Assembly (NCBI RefSeq): GCF_001427525.1
Contig: NZ_LMGU01000001.1
Span: forward strand, 2,169,116-2,233,115
Reading direction: 5' to 3'
DNA from: Microbacterium sp. Root61
GTDB taxonomy: Bacteria > Actinomycetota > Actinomycetes > Actinomycetales > Microbacteriaceae
DNA length: 64,000 bases
Positions 16,258 to 26,217 of this stretch are shown here, piece by piece. The notes under the pieces were generated by a model. That model worked only from the letters and a program-made list of their open reading frames with translations. It had not been told where the DNA came from and searched no databases. Numbering within the stretch: the stretch's first letter is position 1; the number at the start of each line of letters is the position of its first letter. A program made the position numbers and the translations under genes.

Positions 16258-17402
16258 GACAGCCTCCTTCCGTCGTATTCGAGTCGCCCCCCGGCGTACG
16301 TCATCACGACGCGCAGGCGTTCGCCACCAACGGCGCTTCCACCGAACGCATCGTCGTACTCGACTCGCCCAGGCACTCGCTCCAGCACGACGACGTCCGC
16401 GGGGCGGCCAGGGCGCAGCGTTCCGGCATCCGACCGAGCGGCCGCGGCCGCCGTGACCGTCGCGCTGCGCAGCACATCGGCGAAGGGCATGCCGAGGGCG
16501 AGGAACTTGGACATGACGGTCGGGAGATCCACGACGATGTCACGCGAGTAGGTGTGGATGTCGGTGCTGACCGTGTCTGGCTGCTGACCCTCCGCGATCA
16601 TCCGGCGCGCCACCTCGAAGCTGAAGCCCGACATTCCGTGGCCCACATCCAGCAGCACGCCGCGTTCTCGCGCGGCACGTACGGAGCGGCGGACTCTGCC
16701 GTCCTCACCGAGGACCGTATTGCCCTCCCAGCCGGTGAAGGCGTGCGTGAGGATGTCTCCCGCACGGAGCGTGTCGACGATCTCGTCGACCCCCGCGGGC
16801 GCCGGCCCCAGATGCACCATGAGAGGAAGATCGACGTGATCGGCGACGCGCCTGGCTGCCGCGAGCGCAGCTCGCGTGTGCGCACCACCCACGTCGGCCG
16901 ATGCGCGGACCTTGACCCCGAAGACGAAGTCCCTGTTCGCCTCGATCGCTTCGACCGCGGCATCCTCCGACACGTACCAGGGCGAGGCCAGCTCGCCACC
17001 GAGGCGGATGCTGGTCGTTCCGATGGACGAGATGTTGAGGAGGGCGCGGATCCGGACGGAAGACCGTTCGACCGCCGTGGCACGAAACGCTCCGATGAGG
17101 TGCGCTCCGGCGCTGCCGGCGTCGACGATCGTCGTCGTCCCCGATGGGAACGCGATGTCATCCGCGGGAACCCCCAGGTCCTGGCCGGAGAACACGTGCG
17201 TGTGAAGATCGACGAGCCCCGGAGCGACGACGAACCCGGTGACATCGATCACGTCGTCCGACGGCGCAGCGGGCAGGTTCGAGATGATGCCGTCCGCGAG
17301 CCGTACATCACCTCCGGTCGCCACACCGGTCTCCGGATCGTGGACGACACCGCCGCGCAACACCGTCGCCCGGATGGTGGCCCGTCCGCTATCGCCGCTC
17401 AT
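16254..17402 (-). CDS. Amidohydrolase/deacetylase-family metalloenzyme (COG3964-like)
   Basis: A 382-residue amidohydrolase. The strand-1 metal motif DLHTHVF follows a GLVDLHTH start, a probable carboxylated lysine is in FGVKVRASAD, later ligands sit in PLMVHLG, ILTHAFTGWEG and the strand-8 aspartate of STDIHTYS. The C-terminal composite domain reads GTLRPGRPADVVVLE. The pattern fits the deacetylase group found beside SelA-like PLP enzymes in other bacteria (EF0837 and Atu3266 relatives), which remove an acyl group from hydroxy- or amino-acid derivatives. The ATG at 17402 overlaps the upstream gene end by 14 bases. Substrate inferred only as an acylated small acid. Confidence 0.82.
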   Translation of the reverse strand: MSGDSGRATIRATVLRGGVVHDPETGVATGGDVRLADGIISNLPAAPSDDVIDVTGFVVAPGLVDLHTHVFSGQDLGVPADDIAFPSGTTTIVDAGSAGAHLIGAFRATAVERSSVRIRALLNISSIGTTSIRLGGELASPWYVSEDAAVEAIEANRDFVFGVKVRASADVGGAHTRAALAAARRVADHVDLPLMVHLGPAPAGVDEIVDTLRAGDILTHAFTGWEGNTVLGEDGRVRRSVRAARERGVLLDVGHGMSGFSFEVARRMIAEGQQPDTVSTDIHTYSRDIVVDLPTVMSKFLALGMPFADVLRSATVTAAAAARSDAGTLRPGRPADVVVLERVPGRVEYDDAFGGSAVGGERLRVVMTYAGGRLEYDGRRLS

Positions 17403-18234
17403 CCGCCACCTCCGCGAAGTCCGTGCCGTTGGCGGGATCGTGAATGGCGACGAGGCGATCGCACCGCGATCCGAGCGACGTCGTCGCACGGCGCGCGGCG
17501 GCGATGTCCTCGGCGATCCCGATCGGCGTACCCGATTCGATGTTCCGCTTCACGAAAGCGGTCTCGATGATCCCCACAACACCCTCGGAAGTGTCGATGA
17601 GTACTGCCGCAGAGCCAGGGTGATGTCCTCCGGTCACCTCGAACAGGACGCCCGGGCGAACCTGCTCCCGCTCGGCGACCAATCGCAGCCGGCCCTCGAT
17701 CGCGAGCGTGCGCAGGCTGTCCCACGATGACGCCGAGAAGTAGAACTCGGGTGCGGGGTGTCCCGGCGGATCCTCGAGGAACTCCCGTACACCGTCGCGA
17801 GCAAGGTAGAACGTCGCGTTCGGCAGAAGTGCCGCGTCGATGCCGCCGGAATGGTAGGTGACGGTCTGCGTGATGGCGACGAAGGCGACCTCCGCGGGGT
17901 CCACGCCCGCGTCCGCCAGGATCTCCGGCAGGGTGCGGACCTGCCGAAAGCCGACCGGGTCGCCGAACGCCTGGTTGGTCGCGCCGAGCGCATCCGCCTC
18001 GACCGCATCGAGCGGGAGCCCGGCATCGATGAGACCGACCGTCGAGCCGCAGCGGATGATCCACACGTAGAAGTGGAGATCGTGCAGGCCGGTGTCGTTG
18101 TCGCCGAACACGATGGCCCAACCGGGGGCCGGAAGGATCGCCGCGAGCTCGGCGTGGATCGAGTGATGGGCGGCGACGCCGGAGTGTCCGGCACTCTCAC
18201 CCGAACGTGTCATCGCCTGCTCGAACCCGGTCAC
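17389..18234 (-). CDS. Metallo-beta-lactamase-fold protein with a degenerate HxHxDH motif
   Basis: A 281-residue protein resembling N-acyl-homoserine-lactonase-type MBL-fold hydrolases: HFYVWIIRCGSTVGLIDAGLP near the N-terminus, GGHHPGSAAVLI in the middle and VAIHDP near the end. At the position of the metal-binding HxHxDH the sequence is TQTVTYHSGG, so two histidines and the aspartate are missing. It may bind a single metal or be non-catalytic. Start chosen at the GTG at 18234 because it overlaps the Gfo gene stop as GTGA, the pattern of this cluster; ATG 18213 is the alternative. Role may be lactone ring opening or sensing. Confidence 0.75.
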   Translation of the reverse strand: MTGFEQAMTRSGESAGHSGVAAHHSIHAELAAILPAPGWAIVFGDNDTGLHDLHFYVWIIRCGSTVGLIDAGLPLDAVEADALGATNQAFGDPVGFRQVRTLPEILADAGVDPAEVAFVAITQTVTYHSGGIDAALLPNATFYLARDGVREFLEDPPGHPAPEFYFSASSWDSLRTLAIEGRLRLVAEREQVRPGVLFEVTGGHHPGSAAVLIDTSEGVVGIIETAFVKRNIESGTPIGIAEDIAAARRATTSLGSRCDRLVAIHDPANGTDFAEVADERR

Positions 18235-19256
18235 GGGGTTGCCCCGGTGCTCGCGATGCGCGGCAAGGAACGCGGCGTGCTGATCCAGGCACCATCCGAT
18301 GTCGAGAGCGCGGCGGCTTCGGCGAGCTGGACTGCCCGGCGTCCCGCCGCGAGGGTGGGCTGATCGGCGAGCACTCCTCGGGCCCCGGCGATGAAGGCGG
18401 AGAGCTGGGTGACGAGCCAATCGTCGTCGCTATGCAGTTCTTCGACGAGCCCTTCCGCGGTGGCGACAGTGAGCCGCCGCGTCTCATCCAGCTCGAGCAT
18501 TCCGCGCGTCCCCTGGACCGTGAATGAGATCCGCGGCGGTGCGTCGTATCCGACCCCGAATGACATCGCGGACGAGCCCACGATCGACGGACCCATGCGA
18601 GCCGCCACGACTACCGCGAGCTCCGCATCGGCCCGCTCAGTGGTCGGGGTCTGGGCCGAGACCGCCGTCACATCGGCGCCCAGCAGCCACTCCCATCGGT
18701 CGAAGACATGGTGGCTCTGCAGATGGAGTGTCCCTCCCCCGGCCTCCGCACTCCAGTACCAAGCGGGTGTGACGCGATACGCCTCGATCACGTTGTCGGA
18801 GACGAAATACGGCTCGCCGATCCCGCCGCTGCGGATGATCTCCCGCGCACGTCTCCACTCCTCGCGGAAACGGTAGCTGAATCCCATCATCCAGAACCCG
18901 GACGAGGACGCTGCGGCACTCAGTACGGCGTCGGCGTCCGCGAGGTCCGTCGTGAGCGGCTTGTCGATCAGGACATGCAGGTTGCGGCGAGCGGCCTCGA
19001 TGCCCGCATCTCGATGGACGGCATTGGGCAGCCCGATGTAGACGGCATCGATGTCGGCGACGGCGCACGCCTCTTCCAGGGAGCCAGCGGCGACTGCTCC
19101 GACACTCGCGGCGACGTCGCGGGCTCGAGCCTCGTCGACGTCGATGATCGCTCCAACAACGACGCCGGGAAGCGTCGCCGCCGATCGGGCGACGCGTGCC
19201 CCCATGGATCCTGCACCCCACACCCCGAGGCGGATTTCGCGGTACGGCTCAGACAT
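18231..19256 (-). CDS. Gfo/Idh/MocA-family oxidoreductase
   Basis: A 341-residue NAD(P)-dependent dehydrogenase. The N-terminal Rossmann fold has GVWGAGSMGARVARSA, then AVYIGLPNAVHRD and the family EKP-like segment appears as LIDKPLTTD. The C-terminal alpha/beta domain includes GGGTLHLQSHHVFDRWEWLLG, where a histidine typically lies at the active site. Members oxidise sugars, inositols and amino sugars. Its presence with MDR and lactonase-like proteins suggests a sugar-derived substrate. The ATG overlaps the upstream ATPase gene by eight bases. Confidence 0.87.
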   Translation of the reverse strand: MSEPYREIRLGVWGAGSMGARVARSAATLPGVVVGAIIDVDEARARDVAASVGAVAAGSLEEACAVADIDAVYIGLPNAVHRDAGIEAARRNLHVLIDKPLTTDLADADAVLSAAASSSGFWMMGFSYRFREEWRRAREIIRSGGIGEPYFVSDNVIEAYRVTPAWYWSAEAGGGTLHLQSHHVFDRWEWLLGADVTAVSAQTPTTERADAELAVVVAARMGPSIVGSSAMSFGVGYDAPPRISFTVQGTRGMLELDETRRLTVATAEGLVEELHSDDDWLVTQLSAFIAGARGVLADQPTLAAGRRAVQLAEAAALSTSDGAWISTPRSLPRIASTGATP

Positions 19257-20136
19257 TGAACTCCCCCTGTCGAGAACGGTCGTCGTCCCTGGCTTCGAAC
19301 CCTCTTCTGCGCAACGCCGCTACCGGGTCGGGATAAGCGTCCAGCAGTGCGCGGGTATAGGCATCCCGAGGGTTCGCCAGCACCTCGCGCGTATCGCCGA
19401 TCTCCACCATCCGGCCGCTCTTCATCACGATCAGTCGATCGGCCAGAGCCGAGAGCACCGGCAGCTGGTGGGACACGAAGATCACCGAGATGCCCGTCTG
19501 ATCCCGCAGGTCGAGGAAGAGATTCACGATCTCGGTCTGAACGGAGACGTCCAACGCGCTCACCGCCTCGTCGGCGATGACCACCTTCGGCCGAGGTGCG
19601 AGCGCGCGGGCGATCGCGACGCGCTGACGCTGCCCGCCACTGAGGTCTCGTGGAAGGCGCTGGGCATACGAGGCCGGAAGACGGACCTTGTCCAACAGGT
19701 CCGTGACGAATCGGGGCTCCTTCGCGCCCGCGATCCGATGCGCGACTCCCGCTTCGCGGATCGCCGCGCCCACCTGCATCTGAGGATTGAGGGACGAGTA
19801 CGGGTCCTGGAACACCACTTGCAGCATGCTCCGCGCCGCGCGCAGACGAGCACGCTCGAGCGTCATGAGGTTCACACCGTCCAGCCAGACCTCGCCCGCG
19901 TCGGCATCGACGAGTCGGGCGACGCACTTCACCGTGGTCGACTTGCCGCTGCCGGACTCGCCCGCAATCCCCACGATCTCGCCCTGACCGAGGTCGAACG
20001 AGACGTCGTCGACGGCCGCGAGTCCGGCAGGTTTCGCCTGGCCCGGCATCCGCAGTGCGCCGCCCCGCGGGCGGTACACCTTCGTGAGGCCTCTCACCGA
20101 GAGGATGGGTTCGTTGATCAGCATGGATTCATCCAT
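19249..20136 (-). CDS. Dpp/Opp-type ABC transporter ATPase (DppF-like)
   Basis: A 295-residue ABC ATPase. Walker A GESGSGKST at about residues 60-68, Q-loop VVFQDPYSSLNPQM, signature LSGGQRQRVAIARAL, Walker B VVIADEAVSALD and switch histidine in VSHQL. The C-terminal segment RDAYTRALLDAYPDP is the oligopeptide/dipeptide-type extension. It follows the other ATPase by a single base and precedes the Gfo dehydrogenase. It forms a heterodimer with the 20138-21121 product to energise the two permeases. Start at 20136; ATG 20124 (five residues later) is possible. Confidence 0.9.
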   Translation of the reverse strand: MDESMLINEPILSVRGLTKVYRPRGGALRMPGQAKPAGLAAVDDVSFDLGQGEIVGIAGESGSGKSTTVKCVARLVDADAGEVWLDGVNLMTLERARLRAARSMLQVVFQDPYSSLNPQMQVGAAIREAGVAHRIAGAKEPRFVTDLLDKVRLPASYAQRLPRDLSGGQRQRVAIARALAPRPKVVIADEAVSALDVSVQTEIVNLFLDLRDQTGISVIFVSHQLPVLSALADRLIVMKSGRMVEIGDTREVLANPRDAYTRALLDAYPDPVAALRRRGFEARDDDRSRQGEFNV

Positions 20137-20137
20137 C

Positions 20138-21121
20138 TCAGAACGGGCACGCCGTCACGTGACGGTCGTCGACGCCGAGGAGCGTCATAGGAACTTCGTG
20201 GCACTCGCTTCTCGCCTGAACACAGCGCGGGGCGAAGGGACATCCGCCTTGATAGGGGGTCGTGCCGAGCGGAGGGCCCGGGATCGTCGGTCGGCGATAG
20301 CCGCGCTCCGGCACCGTCAGGGTCGGCACCGCGGCGATCAGAGCTCGCGTGTAAGGGTGCTGAGGACGCAGATACACCTCCTCGACGGGGCCGGACTCCA
20401 CGACGAATCCCCCGTACATGACGACGACCTCATCGCACATCTCCGCGATCACGCCGAAGTCGTGCGACACGAGCAGGATCGAGGTTCCGCTCTCCTCGCG
20501 CACGCTGCGCAGGAGACGCAGGATCTGTGCCTGGGTGGTCGTGTCGAGCGCGGTAGTGGGTTCGTCGGCAATCAGCAGACGAGGACCCGCGCCCATCGCG
20601 ATCGCCAGCATGACTCGCTGGCGCATGCCACCACTCAGCTCGTGGGGGTACATCCCCAGCTTCTTCGCCGGATCGGGGATGTCGACCTGATCGAGCAAGG
20701 ACGTCGCTCGCGCGATGGCTTCCTGCTCCGACACACCAAGCGAGGAGCGCAGCGCCTCGGTCATCTGCGCCCCGATGCGCAAGGTCGGGTTGAGGGACGA
20801 GAACGGGTCCTGGAAGATCATGCCGACCTGGGTCGAGCGGAACTCCAGCAGTTCGTCCCGGGTGAACCCGAGCACGTCCTGCCCGCCGAACGAGACCGAC
20901 CCCGAGAGCACGTGACCCCGGTCCGGCAACAGGCGCATGATCGCTCGGCAGGTGAGGCTCTTGCCTGAGCCGGACTCTCCCACGAGTCCCACGATGCGGC
21001 CGGGATCGATCCGCAGGCTCACTCCCCTAACAGTCGCTTCGGCATCGGCTGCCTTCGCGGCGAATCCGATCCGCAGGTCTTCGATCTCCAGCAGGGGATC
21101 GGTCATGTTCACACCACTCAT
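20138..21121 (-). CDS. Dpp/Opp-type ABC transporter ATPase (DppD-like)
   Basis: A 327-residue ABC ATPase with Walker A GESGSGKSLT, Q-loop MIFQDPFSSLNPTL, signature LSGGMRQRVMLAIAM, Walker B LLIADEPTTALD and VSHDFGV. The C-terminal cysteines in GGCPFAPRCVQARSECHE and TACPF match the four-cysteine cluster of the Dpp/Opp D subunit family. It lies four bases after the DppC-like permease. Works with the DppF-like subunit and the family-5 binding protein to import small peptides, opines, glycosides or related solutes; the real cargo is not visible. Confidence 0.9.
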   Translation of the reverse strand: MSGVNMTDPLLEIEDLRIGFAAKAADAEATVRGVSLRIDPGRIVGLVGESGSGKSLTCRAIMRLLPDRGHVLSGSVSFGGQDVLGFTRDELLEFRSTQVGMIFQDPFSSLNPTLRIGAQMTEALRSSLGVSEQEAIARATSLLDQVDIPDPAKKLGMYPHELSGGMRQRVMLAIAMGAGPRLLIADEPTTALDTTTQAQILRLLRSVREESGTSILLVSHDFGVIAEMCDEVVVMYGGFVVESGPVEEVYLRPQHPYTRALIAAVPTLTVPERGYRRPTIPGPPLGTTPYQGGCPFAPRCVQARSECHEVPMTLLGVDDRHVTACPF

Positions 21122-21125
21122 CGGC

Positions 21126-21956
21126 TCAGCGCCCCTGTCGTCGGATCGAGAAGCCGTCGTCGATCATGCCGACTCCGACACCGAGAGCGATCAGGATGAC
21201 GGCGGGCAGCGTGGAGATCCACCACGCGGTCAGGAGGAAGGGCTGTCCCCCGGCGATGATCGAACCGAGGTCGGCGGTCGGCGGCTGCGCACCGAAACCG
21301 AGGTACGACATCGCGGCGAAGACGACCATCGCGGCGACGACGTCCATCGTGGCGAAGGTCAGCCCCGGTCGGACCACGTTCGGGACCACGTGACGCATCA
21401 GGATGCGGGATGACGTGTACCCGAGGGAACGGGTTGCCATGATGAACTCGTGCTCGCGCAGCGACAGCACCTCGGCCCGCGAGATGCGGGCGTAGACGGC
21501 CCAGCCGACCACGACCATGCCAAGGCCCACGCTGAGCGTGCCAACACCGAGGATCGCCACCGTGGCCAAGACGACGACCAGGAATGGAATGGCGATCGCG
21601 GTATCGATCACCCGCGAGACGAGGGCGTCCAGCCACCCTCCGGCGTACGCGACGAGGGCGCCGATGACCGTACCGAGGGCGAGGGCGGCGAGCGTGACGG
21701 CCACTCCCGCGAACAGCGAGATCTGAGTACCCACGAGCGAACGTGTCAAGACGTCACGACCCGCGGAGTCCGTGCCCATCCAGTGTTCCAAGGAGGGCGG
21801 TTCGAGTGCGGCGAGCACATCGGGAGTATTCGGATCCCAGGGGGAGACGACCGGGCCCACGATGGCCGCGACGACGACGGTCCCGACGATCGCTGCGCCG
21901 ATCGTCGTCTCGATGGTCCAGGTGCGCTTGCGTGTGCGCATTGTGAGGTCAACCAT
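21126..21956 (-). CDS. Dpp/Opp-type ABC permease (DppC-like)
   Basis: A 276-residue permease. The short cytosolic N-terminus is followed by about six transmembrane helices, the DppC hallmark [15 protein letters not shown] and an EAA-type loop around [18 protein letters not shown]. Two starts are possible: ATG 21956 (used; AGGAG about 12 bases upstream and an eight-base overlap with the DppB-like gene) and ATG 21941. Pairs with the adjacent DppB-like permease as the membrane channel. Confidence 0.88.
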   Translation of the reverse strand: MVDLTMRTRKRTWTIETTIGAAIVGTVVVAAIVGPVVSPWDPNTPDVLAALEPPSLEHWMGTDSAGRDVLTRSLVGTQISLFAGVAVTLAALALGTVIGALVAYAGGWLDALVSRVIDTAIAIPFLVVVLATVAILGVGTLSVGLGMVVVGWAVYARISRAEVLSLREHEFIMATRSLGYTSSRILMRHVVPNVVRPGLTFATMDVVAAMVVFAAMSYLGFGAQPPTADLGSIIAGGQPFLLTAWWISTLPAVILIALGVGVGMIDDGFSIRRQGR

Positions 21957-22896
21957 TCTGGATCGCACTCCTGACCCGCGGATCCAACGCGGCTTGCAGC
22001 AGGTCTGCGACGAGGCCCGCGATGATGACGACGCTTCCTGCCAGCAGAGCAAGCACTTGGACGACGGGATAGTCCCGACGCTCGACCGCCTGCACCAGCA
22101 GCGAACCGAGCCCGGGGATGCTGAAGACCTGCTCGAGCACTGCGGTGCCGCCGATGAGGAAGCCGAGCACGACCGCAATGACCGAGATCGTCGGAGTGAC
22201 CGCGTTTCGCAGCGCGTGACGCCGAATGATCCGATTCTCCGAGTAACCACGAGCGCGGGCGGCCTCGACGTACTCGGTGCCGAGGACTCGCTTCATGCTC
22301 GCTCGCAGCGTTCTCAGTACGACTGCGATGAGCGAGAGTGCCAGGGCGACCGCGGGAAGCGTGAGCGTACGGAAGGCGCCGGCGATACCGGACTCGTATC
22401 CCGAGACCGGGAACATCCCGAGCTGGATACCGAACACGAGCGCGAGGACGAGACCTACCCAGAACGCCGGCATCGCGAAGATCGCCGTTGCGAGGATGCG
22501 GATGGAGAAGTCGGCGACGGAGCCGGATCGGATCGCCGCGATGATGCCGAGCACCGATCCGACCACAATCGCCAGAAGCAGGCCGTAGGTGATCAGGAAC
22601 GCGCTCGGCTCGATCCGCGATGCGATCAGGGAGCTGATCGACTGGCCGAAGATGACCGAGTCGCCGAGATTGCCCGTGACGAGCCTCGACAGGTACATCC
22701 AGAGCTGGGTCAGGACGGGCTCATTCAGTCCCATCTGTTCCCGGACGACCTCGACGTACTCGGGCGACGCCCGCTCGCCGAGCATGATCCTGACCGGGTC
22801 ACCGGGAACAGCCTGAAGGATGAGGAAGACGATGATGGCGAGCGCGAGAAGCTGGCCGAGGCTCAGTACGAGCCTCCGGAGGAAGTAGAGGAACAT
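21949..22896 (-). CDS. Dpp/Opp-type ABC permease (DppB-like)
   Basis: A 315-residue permease with six transmembrane segments. The N-terminal helix [17 protein letters not shown] is followed by [14 protein letters not shown], typical of DppB, and the EAA-type loop [25 protein letters not shown] lies eight bases before the ATG. First permease after the binding protein (51-base gap). Forms the translocation pore with the DppC-like subunit. Confidence 0.9.
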   Translation of the reverse strand: MFLYFLRRLVLSLGQLLALAIIVFLILQAVPGDPVRIMLGERASPEYVEVVREQMGLNEPVLTQLWMYLSRLVTGNLGDSVIFGQSISSLIASRIEPSAFLITYGLLLAIVVGSVLGIIAAIRSGSVADFSIRILATAIFAMPAFWVGLVLALVFGIQLGMFPVSGYESGIAGAFRTLTLPAVALALSLIAVVLRTLRASMKRVLGTEYVEAARARGYSENRIIRRHALRNAVTPTISVIAVVLGFLIGGTAVLEQVFSIPGLGSLLVQAVERRDYPVVQVLALLAGSVVIIAGLVADLLQAALDPRVRSAIQNG

Positions 22897-22947
22897 GCCT
22901 TTACCTCCCCCGGAGCGTGAAAACGACTAGCACGATGCGATACGGAC

Positions 22948-24546
22948 CTAACCGGAGATCCAGGTCGACGTGAACGTGCTCTGCCCGATCGGGTTGGTCG
23001 TGAAACCGCACACGTCACCGGATCGTCCGGCGACCAGGGGCAGGTTCAGGACGTTGATCGCAGGCTGCGCGTCCAGCATCGCTTCCTGGATCGGCGGCCA
23101 CAGAGCCGCGCGCTCGTCTTCGTCGATGGTGCCGGTGAACTCCAGGATCATGTCCTCGATCTCAGGATCGTTCCACCATGTGAAGAACCCGTTCGTCCCG
23201 CCGGCCACGCCATAGAACTCCGCGAACTCGTCGGGGATCGGGACGTCGCTCGCCGCGAACGAGTACGGCAGCATCAGATCGTAAGTCCCTCCCGTGAAGT
23301 TCTTGCTGAGCGTCGCCTGGTCCTCCGGGAGCAACTCGATCGTGACGCCGAGGTCGGCCCATGCCGCTTGAAGCACGACGGCGAGGCTGTCGAACGCTGC
23401 ATTCCCACTCGGGTACTCGAGCGTGGCCTCGAATCCGTCCGGGTAGCCCGATTCCGCGATCAGCGTCTTCGCCTGGTCGACGTCGAACGACGTGGGCGCG
23501 ATCTCATCCGACCCTGCATCGAAGCGCAGCCGCGGAAGGATGCTGTTGGGCAGCTCACCGAGGCCGAAGTAGACCTTCTCGTTGACACCTTCCCGATCGA
23601 TCGCGAGCGAGAGCGCCTGGCGCACCTTCTGGTCGGAGAAGGGGCCCTGCTGATTGTTCATCGACAGCAGGATCCACGAGGGGATCTCGAACTGCTCGAT
23701 CGTCACCGCCGCCTCGGACTGGAGCGATTCCACCTGCGACCACGGAACGATGTCGACCATCTGCACGTCACCCGAGCGGAGGGCGAGCGTGCGGTTGTTG
23801 TCGTCGGTGATGAACCGGAACTCGACGCTGTCCAGCAGCGGGCCGGCGGGATCCCAGTACTTGTCGTTCTTGACGAAACTGATGGACGAGCCCTTGACCC
23901 ACTCGTCCACGACGAACGGTCCGCTCCCGATGGGGGCGTCGAAGAACGCATCCCCGGCAGCCTCGGCCTCAGCCTTGGGGATGACTCCTGCCGTGACCAT
24001 CGCCAACGAATACAGGAACCCGCCGATCGGCTCGGTCATCTCGATCTTCACGGTGGACTCGTCGACGATCGTGGTCGATCCGTAGCCGCGTGCGAAAGAT
24101 GCCCACTGACTGGTCTCCGGGTCGGACCAGTTGTCGAGTGTGTACTGGACGTCCTCCGCCGTGATGGCGCGGCCGTTCGAGAACGTGGCTCCGTCGCGGA
24201 TGTGGAACGTGTAGGACATGCCGTCCTCGGCGACAGACCAATCGTCGGCGACGCCGTCGACGATGTCCTGGGTCGCACCCGTCGGATCCATGCGGACCAG
24301 CGTCTCGAAGACCAGGTTGAGTGCTTCGGTGTCGCCGAATCCGCCCGGCGTTGCATAGGGGCTCAGAGACAGGGTCTCGTTCTGCTTGGCAACGGTGAGG
24401 TGGCCACCGGCCGTCGGTGCGTCAGTGCACTGATCGACGCCACTGCTGGGCTTTGCGGTTCCTCCCCCGCCCGCTGCGGTGCAGCCGACGAGCCCGACGG
24501 CTAGTGCGGCAGTCGCCGCGATCGCGATTGATGAACGGAATTTCAC
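22948..24546 (-). CDS. ABC transporter solute-binding lipoprotein (family 5)
   Basis: A 532-residue family-5 (oligopeptide/dipeptide-type) binding protein. A lipoprotein signal peptide has a hydrophobic core and lipobox VGCTAAGG with Cys near residue 22, so it is anchored to the outer face of the membrane. The family signature region reads LVFETLVRMDPTG, then VEDGMSYTFHIRDGATFSNG. Start is the GTG at 24546 with AGGAGG four bases upstream; an in-frame ATG at 24588 would add residues ahead of the signal peptide and lies inside the operator. It heads the minus-strand catabolic cluster and probably sets substrate choice. Confidence 0.9.
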   Translation of the reverse strand: MKFRSSIAIAATAALAVGLVGCTAAGGGGTAKPSSGVDQCTDAPTAGGHLTVAKQNETLSLSPYATPGGFGDTEALNLVFETLVRMDPTGATQDIVDGVADDWSVAEDGMSYTFHIRDGATFSNGRAITAEDVQYTLDNWSDPETSQWASFARGYGSTTIVDESTVKIEMTEPIGGFLYSLAMVTAGVIPKAEAEAAGDAFFDAPIGSGPFVVDEWVKGSSISFVKNDKYWDPAGPLLDSVEFRFITDDNNRTLALRSGDVQMVDIVPWSQVESLQSEAAVTIEQFEIPSWILLSMNNQQGPFSDQKVRQALSLAIDREGVNEKVYFGLGELPNSILPRLRFDAGSDEIAPTSFDVDQAKTLIAESGYPDGFEATLEYPSGNAAFDSLAVVLQAAWADLGVTIELLPEDQATLSKNFTGGTYDLMLPYSFAASDVPIPDEFAEFYGVAGGTNGFFTWWNDPEIEDMILEFTGTIDEDERAALWPPIQEAMLDAQPAINVLNLPLVAGRSGDVCGFTTNPIGQSTFTSTWISG

Positions 24547-24579
24547 GGTGCCTCCTGGTGCGCTGGTGGGTTGCGGCAA

Positions 24580-24610
24580 TTCATACATATGAACCGTAGT
24601 TCACATGTAT
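24580..24610. promoter_or_regulatory. Operator: perfect inverted repeat plus an adjacent half-site
   Basis: TTCATA-CA-TATGAA (24580-24593) is a perfect six-base inverted repeat. Beside it GTTCACATGTAT (24599-24610) repeats the minus-strand reading of the first site, GTTCATATGTAT, with one change. The pair lies between the predicted promoter (24615-24644) and the GTG start, covering about +1 to +35, a repressor position. A similar block occurs at 15284-15298. The cluster IclR protein is the likely ligand; binding is inferred. Confidence 0.6.
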
Positions 24611-24614
24611 CGGC

Positions 24615-24644
24615 AGGCTAGCAGTCGGGCAGGAATCACCGCAA
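24615..24644 (-). promoter_or_regulatory. Predicted promoter of the binding-protein operon
   Basis: On the minus strand TTGCGG (24644-24639) and TAGCCT (24620-24615) are separated by 18 bases, acceptable for a housekeeping actinobacterial promoter. The expected start point falls at about 24608, at the edge of the operator pair, giving a leader of about 60 bases. No other better pair is seen in the 150 bases upstream. Confidence 0.45.
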
Positions 24645-24770
24645 GGCTCGGCCTCGAAGTCGACGGGCACCGTGACGACACCAGCCGTCCTAGGAGGAGG
24701 CCCCGCACATCAGGGTCGAGCCGCGACAGGCATGACGGGCCCACAGCCGCCTGTGCCGGGCCGGCCGCGC

Positions 24771-25569
<799 letters not shown>

Positions 25570-25654
25570 CCTGGTATCTAGACCCCTCACAACACCGAAT
25601 GCCGGCGCTCGGCATGGTCCTGACGTTACGTGCGGAACCGTCGCTGAGTGCCTG

Positions 25655-26173
25655 TCAGGACTCGATCGCGTCGATGATCTTCTCGTCGCCCTCGTTCACG
25701 GCCTTGACGATGGCGTCATAGTCGCCCTTGTCGATGGCCTTGTCGACCTTCTTGGTCGCCTGAGCGATCGCGGTGTCGACCCGGTCGAGGTAGAGGTCGT
25801 CGACGACCGCGACGATGGCCGAGGATCCGGGCGGCAGCCACTCCTCCACGTCGACGCCGATCTTCTTCTCTTCGTTGTGCTTCATGATCGCCCCGACCCC
25901 CGCGCCGATCCCCGCTCCGACGACGCCGGACAGCAGCAAGGGAGGAGCGAACAGCCCGATCACGAGGCCGCCGACGGCGCCGAAACTCGTCCCGCGAGCG
26001 ATGAGCTTGCCACCGTGTTCTGTGACCGCGACCTTTCCATCGGCATCCCGCGCCATGACGACCGCCGCGACGACCGACAGGTCATCCAGCTCCTTCATCG
26101 CGGCGAAGTCGGTCTTCGCGGCAGCCTCATCGTCGTACGCGGCGATGACCAGGGTGTAGTTGCGATCAGTCAT
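25655..26173 (-). CDS. DUF1269-family protein
   Basis: A 172-residue protein. The N-terminal half (NYTLVIAAYDDEAAAKTDF, KLIARGTSFGAVGGLVIG) matches the DUF1269 pattern of a ferredoxin-like fold followed by a Gly/Ala-rich hydrophobic hairpin (VIGLFAPPLLLSGVVGAGIGAG) that could insert in the membrane. The C-terminal part is charged and probably helical. Function of the family is unknown; members are common beside stress and envelope genes in Actinobacteria. Start is the ATG at 26173; an upstream extension has no ribosome site. Monocistronic by spacing. Confidence 0.8.
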   Translation of the reverse strand: MTDRNYTLVIAAYDDEAAAKTDFAAMKELDDLSVVAAVVMARDADGKVAVTEHGGKLIARGTSFGAVGGLVIGLFAPPLLLSGVVGAGIGAGVGAIMKHNEEKKIGVDVEEWLPPGSSAIVAVVDDLYLDRVDTAIAQATKKVDKAIDKGDYDAIVKAVNEGDEKIIDAIES

Positions 26174-26217
26174 GTCGATCCCTTCCGTCTCAATCTGGTG
26201 TGCATTGCGGTTTCGGC

